A stretch of DNA of 64,000 nt from Roseateles oligotrophus (GCF_014204525.1 NZ_JACHLP010000006.1:62001-126000), one strand, 5' to 3'; numbered from the stretch's first letter, positions 1 to 9,039 are shown. Notes: generated from the letters alone by a model not told the origin. Made by a program: numbers and translations.

Positions 1-539
1 AGCGCATGGCCCAGTCCTTTGCGAAATCTGCCCTGGAACTGCCCCAGCAGTTGAGCGTCAAGATGGCGGCCCATGAGCTCGACGAGGCGGTGCTGCTGGC
101 GCATAGCTTCAAGGGCTTGGCCGCTACGCTGGGCGCGCAGCGCCTGGCCGAGCTGGGCGCCGAGGGCGAGGCCACACTCAAGCGCGGCGAAACGCTGGGC
201 GCCGACTGGCTGGCCGCGCTGGAACAGCAGCTCGTGCCCGCCTGTGCCGCGCTGCTGCAGCTGGCGCAGGCGCTGATGGCGCTCAAGTCCGGTGACAGGC
301 CCAAGGCCACCGCCGCCGGCCTTGGCGACGCGGCCGAGTTCAAGGCCGCGATGGCGAGCTTGCTGACGCTGTTGCAGGACTGGGATATGGGGGCCACCGA
401 GGCCTTCAGCGCCTTGCGCGAGCGGCATGCCGAGCGGCTTCAGCCCGAAATGCCGGCCATCGAGCAGGCGATCTCCATTCTCAACTTCGAGCAGGCGCTC
501 GGCTTGTGCCGGGCCTGCCTGGCGCGGGTATCCGCATGA
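1..539 (+). CDS. Hpt (histidine phosphotransfer) domain protein, C-terminal part; 5' end outside window
   Basis: The reading frame is open to the left edge, so the true start probably lies outside the window; the first ATG seen is at 6. About 33 residues after that ATG comes HSFKGLAATLGA, the classic Hpt motif in which the histidine accepts phosphate in a multistep phosphorelay. The rest is Ala/Leu-rich helix, as expected of a four-helix Hpt bundle followed by a C-terminal extension. Its stop overlaps the start of the following response regulator/diguanylate cyclase, so the two are translationally coupled and the Hpt protein is a plausible phosphodonor for that regulator (inference). Most likely this is the tail of a hybrid sensor kinase; a free-standing Hpt protein is possible. 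Confidence 0.75.
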   Translation, partial: RMAQSFAKSALELPQQLSVKMAAHELDEAVLLAHSFKGLAATLGAQRLAELGAEGEATLKRGETLGADWLAALEQQLVPACAALLQLAQALMALKSGDRPKATAAGLGDAAEFKAAMASLLTLLQDWDMGATEAFSALRERHAERLQPEMPAIEQAISILNFEQALGLCRACLARVSA

Positions 540-1501
540 TGATGAATTCAAGCTACCGACCCTCTGGCGGCCCCGATCTGAGCCTGCTGGGCCCGCCCAA
601 GCGGCGCTCGCGCCTGCTGATCGTGGACGACCAGCCCATCAATATCCAGGTGCTCTACCAGGTCTTCGCCTCGGAGTACCAGGTGATGGTGGCGACCTCC
701 GGCCCGCAGGCCCTGGAGATGTGCCGGGACAAGAGCCCCGACCTGGTCCTGCTGGACGTGCAGATGCCGGGCATGAATGGCTACGAGGTCTGCCGCCAGA
801 TCAAGGCCGACGCCAATCTGCGCGATCTGCCGGTGATTTTTGTCACCGTGCACAGCGATGCCAAGGAAGAGACCTTTGGCCTGGAGCTGGGGGCGGTGGA
901 CTATATCGCCAAGCCCTTCAATCCGGCCGTGGTGCGGGCGCGGGTCAAGGCCCATCTGCAGCTCAAGCTGCAGGGCGATCTGCTGCGCCACCTGTCCTTC
1001 ATCGATGGCCTGACCGGCGTCTACAACCGGCGCTATTTCGACGAGTGCTGCGAGCAGGAGTTCCAGCGCGCTCTGCGCAATGCCAACGAGATCGGCCTGC
1101 TGATCATCGATGTCGATTTCTTCAAGCGCTACAACGACCACTACGGCCATCTGGCCGGCGACGAGGCCTTGCGCCAGGTGGCGGCGATCCTGAATATGCA
1201 GCTGAAGCGCCCGGGCGATTTCGTCAGCCGTTTTGGCGGCGAGGAGTTTGCCTGTGTGCTGCCCGAGACCGATCTGGAGGGCGCGCGCGGCCTGGCCCAG
1301 GAGGTGCTGGACGCCGTGCGCATGGCCCATATCGCCCATGCCAGCTCCGATGTCGGCCCCTTTCTGACCATCAGCGTGGGCTGTGCCGTGATGCGGCCGC
1401 AAAGCGGGCGGGCGGCGGCCGAGCTGATCAGCGCGGCCGACGAGCAGCTCTATCTGGCCAAGTCCAAGGGCCGCGGCTGCGTCAGCTGCGTGCAGCTCTG
1501 A
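536..1501 (+). CDS. Response regulator with GGDEF output domain (diguanylate cyclase)
   Basis: About 321 aa from the ATG at 536, the first of three consecutive ATG codons, overlapping the upstream stop. Residues about 27-135 form a receiver domain with the acidic pair DD31-32, phospho-acceptor D74 (LLDVQMPG) and K126 (AKPF). Residues about 155-320 form a GGDEF domain with the signature GGEEF at 234-238, and RPGD at 225-228 sits exactly five residues before it as an RxxD inhibitory site. This is therefore a WspR/PleD-like cyclase: phosphorylation should activate synthesis of c-di-GMP from two GTP, with product feedback. An in-frame GTG at 506 would add ten residues but lies inside the upstream gene. 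Cytoplasmic; no membrane segment. Confidence 0.9.
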   Translation: MMMNSSYRPSGGPDLSLLGPPKRRSRLLIVDDQPINIQVLYQVFASEYQVMVATSGPQALEMCRDKSPDLVLLDVQMPGMNGYEVCRQIKADANLRDLPVIFVTVHSDAKEETFGLELGAVDYIAKPFNPAVVRARVKAHLQLKLQGDLLRHLSFIDGLTGVYNRRYFDECCEQEFQRALRNANEIGLLIIDVDFFKRYNDHYGHLAGDEALRQVAAILNMQLKRPGDFVSRFGGEEFACVLPETDLEGARGLAQEVLDAVRMAHIAHASSDVGPFLTISVGCAVMRPQSGRAAAELISAADEQLYLAKSKGRGCVSCVQL

Positions 1502-1525
1502 CGGGCCGAGCGCCGAGCGAGGGGC

Positions 1526-2728
1526 TCACATCTCCACGCCGGGTTCGGCCACCAGCAGGCCGCGGCCGGCGTGCTTGGCCTCGTAGAGGGCGATCTCGGC
1601 GCGGCGCATCAAATCGTCCACGCTGCGGTCTCCGTGGCGCAGCTTGGCCCAGCCGGCGCTGAAGTTCAGCCCAAAACCTAACTCGTTCCTGGCGCGTGCC
1701 GCCAGCGCCGTGCGCAGGCGCTGGTCCAGGGCTTGCGGGCCCAGGGCCTCGCAGCGCGCCATCAGCACGCCGAACTCCTCGCCGCCGACCCGGCCGGCCA
1801 GATCGCCCAAGCGCATCTGCGCCTGCAGGCAGCTGCCAAACAAGGCCAGCGCGCGGTCGCCGCCTTCGGTGCCGTGCAGGGCGTTGATTTCCTTCAGGCG
1901 GTCGATGTCCAGCACCATCAGGGCCAGCGGCTCCTGGTGGCGGCGGGCCATGGAGATCATGTCCACCGAGCGCGCCAGAAAGGCGCGGGCGTCGATCAGG
2001 CCGGTCAGTCCATCGGTCTGGGCCAGGCGGGCCAGCTCGGTCTCGATCTCGTTGCGCCAGGCCAGCACCAGGGCCAGCAGGCCGGCCAGCAAGGCCCAGT
2101 GCAGGGACAGGGCGAGGGCGCTGTTGATGGTGGCCGGGCCCAGCGGGCTGAGCAGCCGCGGGTCCAGCAAGCCCTGGCCGGCGCGCAGCAGGCTGAGCAG
2201 GAAGACCGGCAGCAGGGCGGCCAGCAGCAGCAGGCGCCAGCGACGGTTGTCCAGGCCCGGCGCCACATCGGGCCGCCGCTGCAGCAGCATGCCGGGCTCC
2301 AGCGTGCTGCGCTCGGGCCGGGCCAGCACCAGGCCTAGCATCACCAGCTGCAGGGCCAGCCAGCCATGGGCCCAGGCGACGCGAAACGTGCTGTCCTCGA
2401 ACTGCAGGGCGTAGACCAGGGGCATCAGCAGCGGCGCCAGCAGCAGCAGGGCGCGGCCGGGCATGGGGCGCAGCCACAGGCACAGGGCCCACCAGAGCAG
2501 GCTCAGGCTGGCGCTGAAGCCCAGCATGGCCAGGCTCAGCAAGAGGCGTTCATGGCCGAACTCCGAGCCGGCCAGCAGCAGCCAGGAGACGGCTTGCAAG
2601 AGCCAGAACAGCAGGGCGCGACGGCTGCCCGCACTGGTCTGCCAGCCGGTCAGGGCCAGCATCAGGCCGGCCGAGGCCAGGGCCTGGATCAGCAGCAGAT
2701 TGAACAGGGTGGGGTTGTCGAAGCTCAT
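1526..2728 (-). CDS. Membrane-anchored GGDEF diguanylate cyclase
   Basis: 400 aa. The N-terminal half (about residues 5-225) contains six or seven hydrophobic segments resembling a 7TM/MASE-like sensory module, although no specific family is recognised. The C-terminal half is a GGDEF domain with GGEEF at about 315-319 and a preceding RLGD I-site at the correct five-residue spacing, so an active, feedback-inhibited cyclase is expected. One oddity is that the usual DxLTGLxNRR entry motif reads DGLTGLIDAR, with Asn changed to Asp and the double Arg broken up. It lies 33 bp downstream of amn on the same strand and may be cotranscribed with it. Function is inferred from the catalytic motifs; the signal sensed is unknown. 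Confidence 0.88.
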   Translation of the reverse strand: MSFDNPTLFNLLLIQALASAGLMLALTGWQTSAGSRRALLFWLLQAVSWLLLAGSEFGHERLLLSLAMLGFSASLSLLWWALCLWLRPMPGRALLLLAPLLMPLVYALQFEDSTFRVAWAHGWLALQLVMLGLVLARPERSTLEPGMLLQRRPDVAPGLDNRRWRLLLLAALLPVFLLSLLRAGQGLLDPRLLSPLGPATINSALALSLHWALLAGLLALVLAWRNEIETELARLAQTDGLTGLIDARAFLARSVDMISMARRHQEPLALMVLDIDRLKEINALHGTEGGDRALALFGSCLQAQMRLGDLAGRVGGEEFGVLMARCEALGPQALDQRLRTALAARARNELGFGLNFSAGWAKLRHGDRSVDDLMRRAEIALYEAKHAGRGLLVAEPGVEM

Positions 2729-2761
2729 GGTGGTGCGGCAGAGTGACAGGCTGATTCTCGG

Positions 2762-4291
2762 CTACTGGAAGGCGACCTCGGCAAAGCTTCTGAGCTTGCG
2801 GCTGTGCAGCTGGCCCAGGGGATTGGCGCGCAGCAGCTCCAGCGCGCGCAGGCCGATGCGCAGATGCTGGTCGACCCGGGCGCGGTAGAACTGGTCGGCC
2901 ATGCCGGGCAGCTTGATTTCGCCGTGCAGGGGCTTGTCGCTCACACACAGCAGAGTGCCGTAGGGCACGCGGAAGCGGAAGCCGTTGGCGGCGATGGTGG
3001 CGCTCTCCATGTCCAGGGCGATGGCGCGGCTCTGGCTGAAGCGGCGCTCGGGCCCGCCCTGGCGGTCATTGGGCAGCAGCTCCCAGTTGCGGTTGTCGGT
3101 CGAGGCCACGGTGCCGGTGCGCAGGATGCGCTTGAGCTCGAAGCCGCTGAGCTGGGTCACCTCGGCCACCGCCTGTTCCAGCGCCTGCTGCACCTCGGCC
3201 AGGGCCGGGACGGGCACCCACAGCGGCAATTCCTCGTCCAGCACATGGTCCTCGCGCACATAGGCATGGGCCAGCACGTAATCGCCCAATTGCTGGGTAT
3301 TGCGCAGGCCGGCGCAATGGCCCAGCATCAGCCAGGCATGGGGGCGCAGCACGGCGACGTGGTCGCTCATGGTCTTGGCATTGGCGGGGCCGACGCCGAT
3401 ATTGATCATCGTGACGCCGCTGCGGTCGCGCCGCAGCAGGTGGTAGGCCGGCATCTGCGGCAGGCGCGGCGGCGGCTGGCCCGTGGCGCCCAGCAGGGCG
3501 AGCTCGGCCGCGCCGAGGCCGGCTCTTGGGGTGATGACGTTGCCGGGCTCGACAAAGGCGATGCAGTCGTCCATCGCGTCGGGTCGGGCCGGGTCGGCGG
3601 CTTGCTGCATCAGGGCGCGGCCCATGCTGATGAACTCGTCGATATAGAACTGGTAGTTGGTGAAGAGCACGAAGTTCTGGAAGTGCTCGGCCGCCGTGCC
3701 GGTGTAGTGGCGCAGGCGGTGCAGGGAGTAGTCCACCCGCGGCGCGGTGAACAGGGCCAGGGGCTGGGGCTCGCCGGGCCGGGGCTCGTGGGTGCCGTTG
3801 GCGATGCCGTCGTCCATGGCGGCGAGGTCGGGCAGGTCGAAGACGTCGCGCAGCCGGCGGCGGCGCTCGGGCGTCAGATGGCCCTCGATATGCTCATGCT
3901 CGCAGAGCGCGAAGTGCAGGGGGATGGGCTGGTGGCTGCTGCCGATTTCCAGCGTCACGCCGTGGTTGCGCATCAGCAGCTCGAACTGGGTCTTGAAGTA
4001 ATCTGCAAACAGATCGGGGCGGGTGAGGGTGGTCTCGAAAGTGCCCGGTCCGGCCACAAAGCCGTAGGCCAGGCGCGAGTCGCCGTGCGTGCCGACGGGG
4101 CTGCGCAGGCGCACAAAGGGGTAGCAGGCGCGCACTCTTTGCGCGCCGAAGTCCTCGCCGTCGACAAAGCGCTGCAAGGACTGGCGCAGATGCAGCAAGC
4201 TGGCGGCATAGATTTGTCGGGCCTGCTCCAGGGCCGCTTCGGGCGCGCTGAAATGCTGGGGGGCGAAGAAGGGCGGGGTCAAAAAACTCAT
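2762..4291 (-). CDS. amn: AMP nucleosidase
   Basis: 509 aa, close to the roughly 480-aa E. coli enzyme, which hydrolyses AMP to adenine and ribose 5-phosphate. The N-terminal Amn-specific domain is recognisable (for example RVRACYPFVRL and HYTGTAAEHFQNFVLFTNYQ), and the C-terminal half is a nucleoside-phosphorylase fold with MINIGVGPANAKT, LMLGHCAGLR and ALDMESATIAANGFRFRVPY, the last holding the Met-Glu pair that contacts ribose in this superfamily. The ATG at 4291 is preceded by a GGAGA ribosome site about ten bases upstream. It is divergent from the CorA-like gene across a roughly 107-bp promoter region and lies upstream of a diguanylate cyclase on the same strand, which suggests but does not prove a link between purine-nucleotide and c-di-GMP metabolism. 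Confidence 0.92.
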   Translation of the reverse strand: MSFLTPPFFAPQHFSAPEAALEQARQIYAASLLHLRQSLQRFVDGEDFGAQRVRACYPFVRLRSPVGTHGDSRLAYGFVAGPGTFETTLTRPDLFADYFKTQFELLMRNHGVTLEIGSSHQPIPLHFALCEHEHIEGHLTPERRRRLRDVFDLPDLAAMDDGIANGTHEPRPGEPQPLALFTAPRVDYSLHRLRHYTGTAAEHFQNFVLFTNYQFYIDEFISMGRALMQQAADPARPDAMDDCIAFVEPGNVITPRAGLGAAELALLGATGQPPPRLPQMPAYHLLRRDRSGVTMINIGVGPANAKTMSDHVAVLRPHAWLMLGHCAGLRNTQQLGDYVLAHAYVREDHVLDEELPLWVPVPALAEVQQALEQAVAEVTQLSGFELKRILRTGTVASTDNRNWELLPNDRQGGPERRFSQSRAIALDMESATIAANGFRFRVPYGTLLCVSDKPLHGEIKLPGMADQFYRARVDQHLRIGLRALELLRANPLGQLHSRKLRSFAEVAFQ

Positions 4292-4398
4292 GCGCAGAGT
4301 CTCCTCGGTTTGCCCTCATTGTGGCGTGCCAAAGACGGGACTTTTTCGCCGTACTTTGTCCTAGGATGAGAGCTCACCCATCCTTGCACAGGAATGCC

Positions 4399-6069
4399 AT
4401 GGCCACGACCGAATCCGTGCCGCTCGCGCCGACCTTGGTGCGCCGCATGCATCAAATCCTGCTGTGGCCGCTGCGCCTGATGCCGGTGGGTGATGAGCCT
4501 GGCGCGCCGCGCCGCCCCTGGGAGTTGCTGCCCCCCTTCGGCCCGGCCAGCCCCTGGCGGGAGCTGGCCGATGAGTACACCGGCGACCCTCGGCATTTCC
4601 ACGAGCGCCACTACCAGGAGTTCGTCACCTTCCTGCCATTTGTGCAGCGCTTTCTCTATGGCGATGGCAGTGCCGCGTCGGCCCGGGCCAGTGAGGGGGT
4701 CGGCCTGAAGGTGTTTCGTCGCCACGATGTGGCGAGCCTGCGCTTGCGCCTTGACCTGGAGGCCGAGCCGCTGACGCTGGAGGTGGTGCACGTCGATCTG
4801 TACTTCTTCTTTGACGTGGATGTGGTGATGCTCAATGTCGAGCTGGCCTGCAGCGAGCTGGACTTGGCCCAGGCGCAGGAGCTGCTGTACCGCCTGGGCC
4901 GTGCCTACCCTTCCGGCTGGGATGCTCGCGGCCTGCCCTTGCACAGCCTGGCAAGCGCCGAATGGCTGGATGCGCAAGGCCGGGTGCTGGCGGCCTCTGA
5001 TGCCTTCGAGCGCGAGCGTTTCTTGTCGCATGTGCATGAGCACCGGGCGCCGCGCATTGCCGAGCACTGGGACTTCATGCTGCGGCCCTTGGTGCCGGAC
5101 CGCAGCGAGCGCTCGGGCCCGCTGCGCTACCGCCAGATCGAGTACTACCGCATGCCCTTGATGGCCTGGCTGGCGCTGGACGATCCCGGCGCTCTGTCGC
5201 GTGCCGACTTCGTGCGCCTGGGGCTGGTGACGGGGCCGGGCGAGTCAGGCGGCTGCGGCGCAGCCGCCGAGCTGCCCTTCAGCGAGGCCTATCTGCAGGA
5301 CTTTGAGCGCAGGCATTGCTATGACCGCTTCTGGCGCCGGGGCGGTGCGGCGCCGCAGACGCGCTATCTGTGTACCGGTCATTCCCTGATCGTGCTGGGG
5401 CGCGCCGATGCGCCCTTTTTTGTCTGCCGCGATCGTGGGGTGCTGGCGCAGTTCAGGCATCAGCACTTCCTGCTTTTTTTGATCGCCCATTTTCAGAAGG
5501 CCTCGCTGCTGATGTTCTCCGACCGCCTGGTGGAAGCCTTGCGGCGCTTGAATGTGCAGGACCCGGACAATGTGCGCCGCTTCAAACGCGCCATCCGCAG
5601 CGCTTTCGAGGGCTTTTTGCGCTTCACCCATCGCTACTGGTTTCATGAGGTGGCCGAGCAGGCGCAGGCGCGCGCGCTGTTTCGCATGTGTGCCGACCAT
5701 CTGGGCCTGGACGGCCTGCACAACGAAGTGAAGTCGCGCGTCACCGATATGAGCGCCTATCTGGAAACCGACAGCATACGCCGCCAGGCTAACACCGTGG
5801 TCAGGCTGACCGTGGTCACCATCTTCGGCCTGGTCGGCACCATCACCACCGGCTTTCTGGGCATGAATCTATTGGCCGAGGCCGAGGCGCCGCTGAGCCG
5901 TCGGGTCTGGATCTTTTCGCTGGCCTTGCTGGCGACCCTGGTCTTGACGGTTTACACCATGGTCAAGTCAAAACGCCTGTCTGATTTTCTGGATGCGCTG
6001 TCGGACGAGCGCCTGTCGGCCTGGGGCAAGTGCAAGGCCTTGCTGGCGGTGTGGAAGCCGGGGCCTTGA
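4399..6069 (+). CDS. CorA-like divalent metal ion transporter with large N-terminal domain
   Basis: About 556 aa from the ATG at 4399, which has AGGA five bases upstream; in-frame ATGs at 4321 and 4366 are possible but have poorer context. The C-terminal 80 residues hold two membrane helices, and the first ends with GMN (residues about 488-490), the selectivity-filter signature of the CorA Mg2+/Co2+ channel superfamily. The cytosolic part of more than 450 residues is much larger than that of classical CorA (about 316 aa total) and contains long helices, such as FKRAIRSAFEGFLRFTHRYW, leading into the pore helix. The charged outer loop after GMN (AEAEAPLS) differs from the common MPEL-type loop, so the ion transported cannot be stated. 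Inner membrane; probably monocistronic. Confidence 0.75.
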   Translation: MATTESVPLAPTLVRRMHQILLWPLRLMPVGDEPGAPRRPWELLPPFGPASPWRELADEYTGDPRHFHERHYQEFVTFLPFVQRFLYGDGSAASARASEGVGLKVFRRHDVASLRLRLDLEAEPLTLEVVHVDLYFFFDVDVVMLNVELACSELDLAQAQELLYRLGRAYPSGWDARGLPLHSLASAEWLDAQGRVLAASDAFERERFLSHVHEHRAPRIAEHWDFMLRPLVPDRSERSGPLRYRQIEYYRMPLMAWLALDDPGALSRADFVRLGLVTGPGESGGCGAAAELPFSEAYLQDFERRHCYDRFWRRGGAAPQTRYLCTGHSLIVLGRADAPFFVCRDRGVLAQFRHQHFLLFLIAHFQKASLLMFSDRLVEALRRLNVQDPDNVRRFKRAIRSAFEGFLRFTHRYWFHEVAEQAQARALFRMCADHLGLDGLHNEVKSRVTDMSAYLETDSIRRQANTVVRLTVVTIFGLVGTITTGFLGMNLLAEAEAPLSRRVWIFSLALLATLVLTVYTMVKSKRLSDFLDALSDERLSAWGKCKALLAVWKPGP

Positions 6070-6077
6070 GCCGGCCA

Positions 6078-7451
6078 CTATCGTCGCGGCAGCCGCACGC
6101 TGACGCACAGGCCGGGCGCCGCCGCATCGGCCCGGGCCGCTGCCAGGTTTAGCGTGGCCTGATGGCGGGCCGCCGCCCGCTCCACGATGGCCAGGCCCAG
6201 GCCGCTGCCCGGCTGGTTGAGCCCGGGCAGGCGGAAGAAGCGCTCGAACACCTTGGCATGCATGTCCGCGGCAATGCCCGGCCCCTGGTCGCGCACGCTC
6301 AGCGTGACGCTGTCCGGCAGGGCGCTGATGCTCACCTGCACCAGGCTGCCGGGCGGCGAGTATTTGACGGCGTTGTCGACCAGATTGTCGATCAGGGCCC
6401 CCAGGCTTTCGCGGTGCATGGGCAGCTCGCATTGCTCGGGCGCCAGCAACTCCAGCTCGATGCCGCGCGCCAGCGCCAGCTCGCTGGCCAGCACGATGCG
6501 ATCACGCGTTAGGCTGACCAGGTCGTGGCGGCGCAGCTCGCTGCTCTCGGTGTCGGCGCCGCTGCGGGCCAGGGCCAGCAATTGCTGCACGGTGTGGTTG
6601 GCGCGCTGCACGCCCTCGCCCAGGCGGCGCAGGGATTCCTCGCGGCGCTGCGGGCTGGCCTGGCTTTGCAGCGTCTCGGCATTGAGCTGGATCACGGCCA
6701 GCGGGGTCTTCAACTCGTGCGCGGCGTCGAGCAGGAATTCGCGCTCGCGTTCCAGGCGCTGCTGCAGGCGGGCCATCAGCTGATTGACGGCCGTGACCAC
6801 CGGCGCCAGCTCGGTGAAGGGCGAGGGCGGCAGGGCATTCAGCTCGGTGGCCGAGCGCCGCGCGATCTGCGCGCCGATGCGGCGCAGCGGCGCGAAGCCC
6901 GCGCGCAAGAGGAACCAGGCGATCAGCAGCATCAGCGGCAGGCTGTAGAACAGCGGGCGGGCGTAGTAGCTCAGGCCATCGGCGCTGAAATGCCAGTCGC
7001 CCGGCACCTCCTGCCAGCGCCTGACGATCAGGCCTTGCTCGGGCGCGCGCGCCTCGATATAGAGCCAGCGCGCGTCGCTGGCGTAGTGTTGCTCGTCCGG
7101 GGTCAGGCGATCGCCCATCTCGGGCGGGCCCTGGCGGTGCAGCAGGCGCTCGCCCTGCCACACATGCTGGGCGATGATGGGGGGCTCGTAGCCGATCTCC
7201 TGCCACTCCTGCTCGCGCAAATGCTCCAGCTCGGCCAGCGCGGCGCTCAGGCCTTCGGGTTGCTCGGCCCACTGCCGGGCCTGCACGCGGGCCAGCTCGG
7301 CCCACAGGCGGTTGGCGGCCTGGCCGTTGCGGGCGTGCACCACGCTGACCTCGTGGAACTCGCGCAGCATCAGCCCGCACCAGCTCAGCAAGGCCACGGC
7401 GGCAAAGGCACCGAAGGTACGGCGGAACAGCGATTTGCGCGCCGCTCCCAT
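6078..7451 (-). CDS. Two-component sensor histidine kinase (QseC/PmrB type)
   Basis: About 457 aa from the ATG at 7451; the longer open frame to 7724 lies inside the response-regulator gene and is rejected. There is an N-terminal membrane helix (about 12-30), a periplasmic sensor region of about 135 residues, and a second helix (about 167-184). The HisKA dimerisation helix carries the phospho-histidine H245 in AAHELKTPLAV, followed by the ATPase N box (LIDNLVDNAVKYS) and G boxes (DQGPGIAADM, GSGLGLAIV). The start codon overlaps the stop of the response regulator (ATGA), giving coupled regulator-kinase translation. The stimulus is unknown; divalent cations, polymyxin or quinones are known for relatives but cannot be assigned here. 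Confidence 0.9.
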   Translation of the reverse strand: MGAARKSLFRRTFGAFAAVALLSWCGLMLREFHEVSVVHARNGQAANRLWAELARVQARQWAEQPEGLSAALAELEHLREQEWQEIGYEPPIIAQHVWQGERLLHRQGPPEMGDRLTPDEQHYASDARWLYIEARAPEQGLIVRRWQEVPGDWHFSADGLSYYARPLFYSLPLMLLIAWFLLRAGFAPLRRIGAQIARRSATELNALPPSPFTELAPVVTAVNQLMARLQQRLEREREFLLDAAHELKTPLAVIQLNAETLQSQASPQRREESLRRLGEGVQRANHTVQQLLALARSGADTESSELRRHDLVSLTRDRIVLASELALARGIELELLAPEQCELPMHRESLGALIDNLVDNAVKYSPPGSLVQVSISALPDSVTLSVRDQGPGIAADMHAKVFERFFRLPGLNQPGSGLGLAIVERAAARHQATLNLAAARADAAAPGLCVSVRLPRR

Positions 7452-8116
7452 CAGGCCCGCTCCAGCACGAAGCCGACACCGCGCACGGTGCGCACATAGC
7501 CTTCGCCGATCTTTTTGCGCAGATTGAAGATGTGCACATCGAGCGCATGGCTGTCGGCATTGGGCATGGCGCGCGCCTCCAGCTCGCGCCTTGTCACCAC
7601 GCGGTCGGGCAGCTTGAGCAGGGTCAGCAGGATGGAGAACTCGGTGGGCGACAGATTGATGGCCTGGCCATGCCGGCTCAGCACCATGCGGCGCTCGTCC
7701 AGGGCCAGGTCCTTGAAGCGCCATTCCTGCCCCTCGCCCTCGCTGCTCAACAGGCCGGCGCGCCGCGCCACCGCGCGCAAGCGGGCCAGCAGCTCCGGGC
7801 CGGCGAAGGGCTTGACCAGATAGTCGTCGGCGCCGCTGTCCAGGCCGTGCAGCCGGTCTTCGATGCCGCTGCGGGCGGTGATCACCACGATGGGCAGCTG
7901 CGGCCTGGCTTGGCGCATCAGGCGCAGCAGATCCAGGCCATTGCCATCGGGCAGGCCCAGGTCCAGCACCAGGGCGTCAAAGCCTTGCTGCTGCTCCAGC
8001 CAGTAGCGGGCCTCGGTCAGGCGTCGCACCCAGACCACTTCATGGCCACCGTCCTGCAACAGCGCCTGCACCGAATGACCCAGCTCCAGGTCGTCTTCCA
8101 CCAGACAGATTCGCAT
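7451..8116 (-). CDS. OmpR-family response regulator (QseB/PmrA type)
   Basis: About 221 aa. The ATG at 8116 (MRICLVEDD) is chosen over a TTG at 8134 because the receiver domain begins at once with the acidic VEDD. The receiver (1-115) has phospho-acceptor D52 (LVLDLGLPDG), T/S in VITARS, and K in VKPF. A winged-helix DNA-binding domain follows (about 130-220), ending with ALDVHIFNLRKKIG and VRTVRGVGFVL, which is diagnostic of the OmpR/PhoB group. It precedes and overlaps its kinase gene. Three 11-bp-spaced TTAAT-like repeats lie just upstream (8142-8169), which suggests autoregulation and possible control of the divergent chitinase-TonB receptor genes. Confidence 0.9.
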   Translation of the reverse strand: MRICLVEDDLELGHSVQALLQDGGHEVVWVRRLTEARYWLEQQQGFDALVLDLGLPDGNGLDLLRLMRQARPQLPIVVITARSGIEDRLHGLDSGADDYLVKPFAGPELLARLRAVARRAGLLSSEGEGQEWRFKDLALDERRMVLSRHGQAINLSPTEFSILLTLLKLPDRVVTRRELEARAMPNADSHALDVHIFNLRKKIGEGYVRTVRGVGFVLERA

Positions 8117-8141
8117 AGCTAGGGACTCTACCAAGTTCGGC

Positions 8142-8169
8142 GTTAATGCGGTCTTAATACGGTATTAGG
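8142..8169. promoter_or_regulatory. Triple direct repeat, likely binding box of the OmpR-type regulator
   Basis: GTTAAT at 8142, CTTAAT at 8153 and ATTAGG at 8164 recur with an exact 11-bp period, one helical turn, separated by GCGGT and ACGGT. This matches the known PmrA/QseB-type box (two CTTAAT-like half sites five bases apart). It lies 26 bp upstream of the response-regulator start and about 77 bp upstream of the divergent chitinase-like gene. Binding is inferred from position and family. Confidence 0.5.
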
Positions 8170-8245
8170 GAAGATGCGTTAAACGGCCCGGGAATTTAAA
8201 GCCAGTTTGATACCAATAGCCGCCCGATCCCGCAGGAAAGGTCTT

Positions 8246-9007
8246 ATGTCGCGCTCCACGCACTGCCGCCATGGGCGGGTTTTCACTCTGCCCTTGCTGC
8301 TGGCCCTGCTGTTGGGGGCTTGTGCCCAGCCCCATGTGGCAGCGAAGACCGAGACGGCCGAGGCCGCCGGGGAAGGGCAGCAGTTCCTGCCCAGCGAGGC
8401 GCAGTTCGAACAGCTATTCCCGCAGCGTTTACCCTTCTACAGCTATGCGGGCTTTGTGGCGGCGGCGCGCTCGTTCAGCGGCTTTGCCGCGCAAGGCCCG
8501 GCCGAGCTGAGGCGGCAGGAGATGGCGGCCTTTCTGGCCAATATCGCCCATGAGTCCGATTCGCTGAAGGCCGTGCGCGAATATAACCAAGCCAACTACG
8601 ACCATTACTGCAGCCTGGCCGAGGGCCGGAGCTGTGCGCCCGGCCAGCAGTATTACGGCCGTGGCCCGATTCAGCTCAGCTGGAACTACCAATACCTGGC
8701 CGCCGGCCAGGCTCTGGGCGAAGACCTCTGGGCCGAGCCCGACCGGGTGGCGCGCGAGCCCAAGCTGGCCTGGCAGACCGCCATCTGGTACTGGATGAGC
8801 CAGCCCGGCCCGGCCAGCGTCCCGGCCCACCAGGCCATGGTGGCGGGCGCCGGCTTTGGCGCCAGCATTCGCGCCATCAACGGCGCGCTGGAGTGCGACC
8901 AGGCCGCCGACTCCGCGGCCGCCCGGCAGATCGCCCGCCGCATCGATTTCTACCGCCGCGCCGCGGCCCTGTTCAACGTCCCGCCAGGCCCGCGCCTGGG
9001 CTGCTGA
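8246..9007 (+). CDS. GH19 chitinase-like lipoprotein
   Basis: About 253 aa from the ATG at 8246, with AGGAAAGG immediately upstream; the longer frame from 8207 lacks this. The N-terminus is a lipoprotein signal with lipobox LLGAC (Cys26), so the protein is predicted to be lipid-anchored. The body matches glycoside hydrolase family 19: MAAFLANIAHESDSLKAV supplies the general-acid Glu of the HE pair, VREYN a candidate second carboxylate, and YYGRGPIQLSWNYQYLAAG is the family signature. GH19 enzymes cleave chitin or, in some bacteria and phages, peptidoglycan; which applies here cannot be told. It is followed 32 bp later by a TonB-dependent receptor and a NagX-like protein, favouring a chito-oligosaccharide role (inference). 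Confidence 0.82.
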   Translation: MSRSTHCRHGRVFTLPLLLALLLGACAQPHVAAKTETAEAAGEGQQFLPSEAQFEQLFPQRLPFYSYAGFVAAARSFSGFAAQGPAELRRQEMAAFLANIAHESDSLKAVREYNQANYDHYCSLAEGRSCAPGQQYYGRGPIQLSWNYQYLAAGQALGEDLWAEPDRVAREPKLAWQTAIWYWMSQPGPASVPAHQAMVAGAGFGASIRAINGALECDQAADSAAARQIARRIDFYRRAAALFNVPPGPRLGC

Positions 9008-9039
9008 ATTCGCCCACAAAAACCAGGAGACCATCGACC

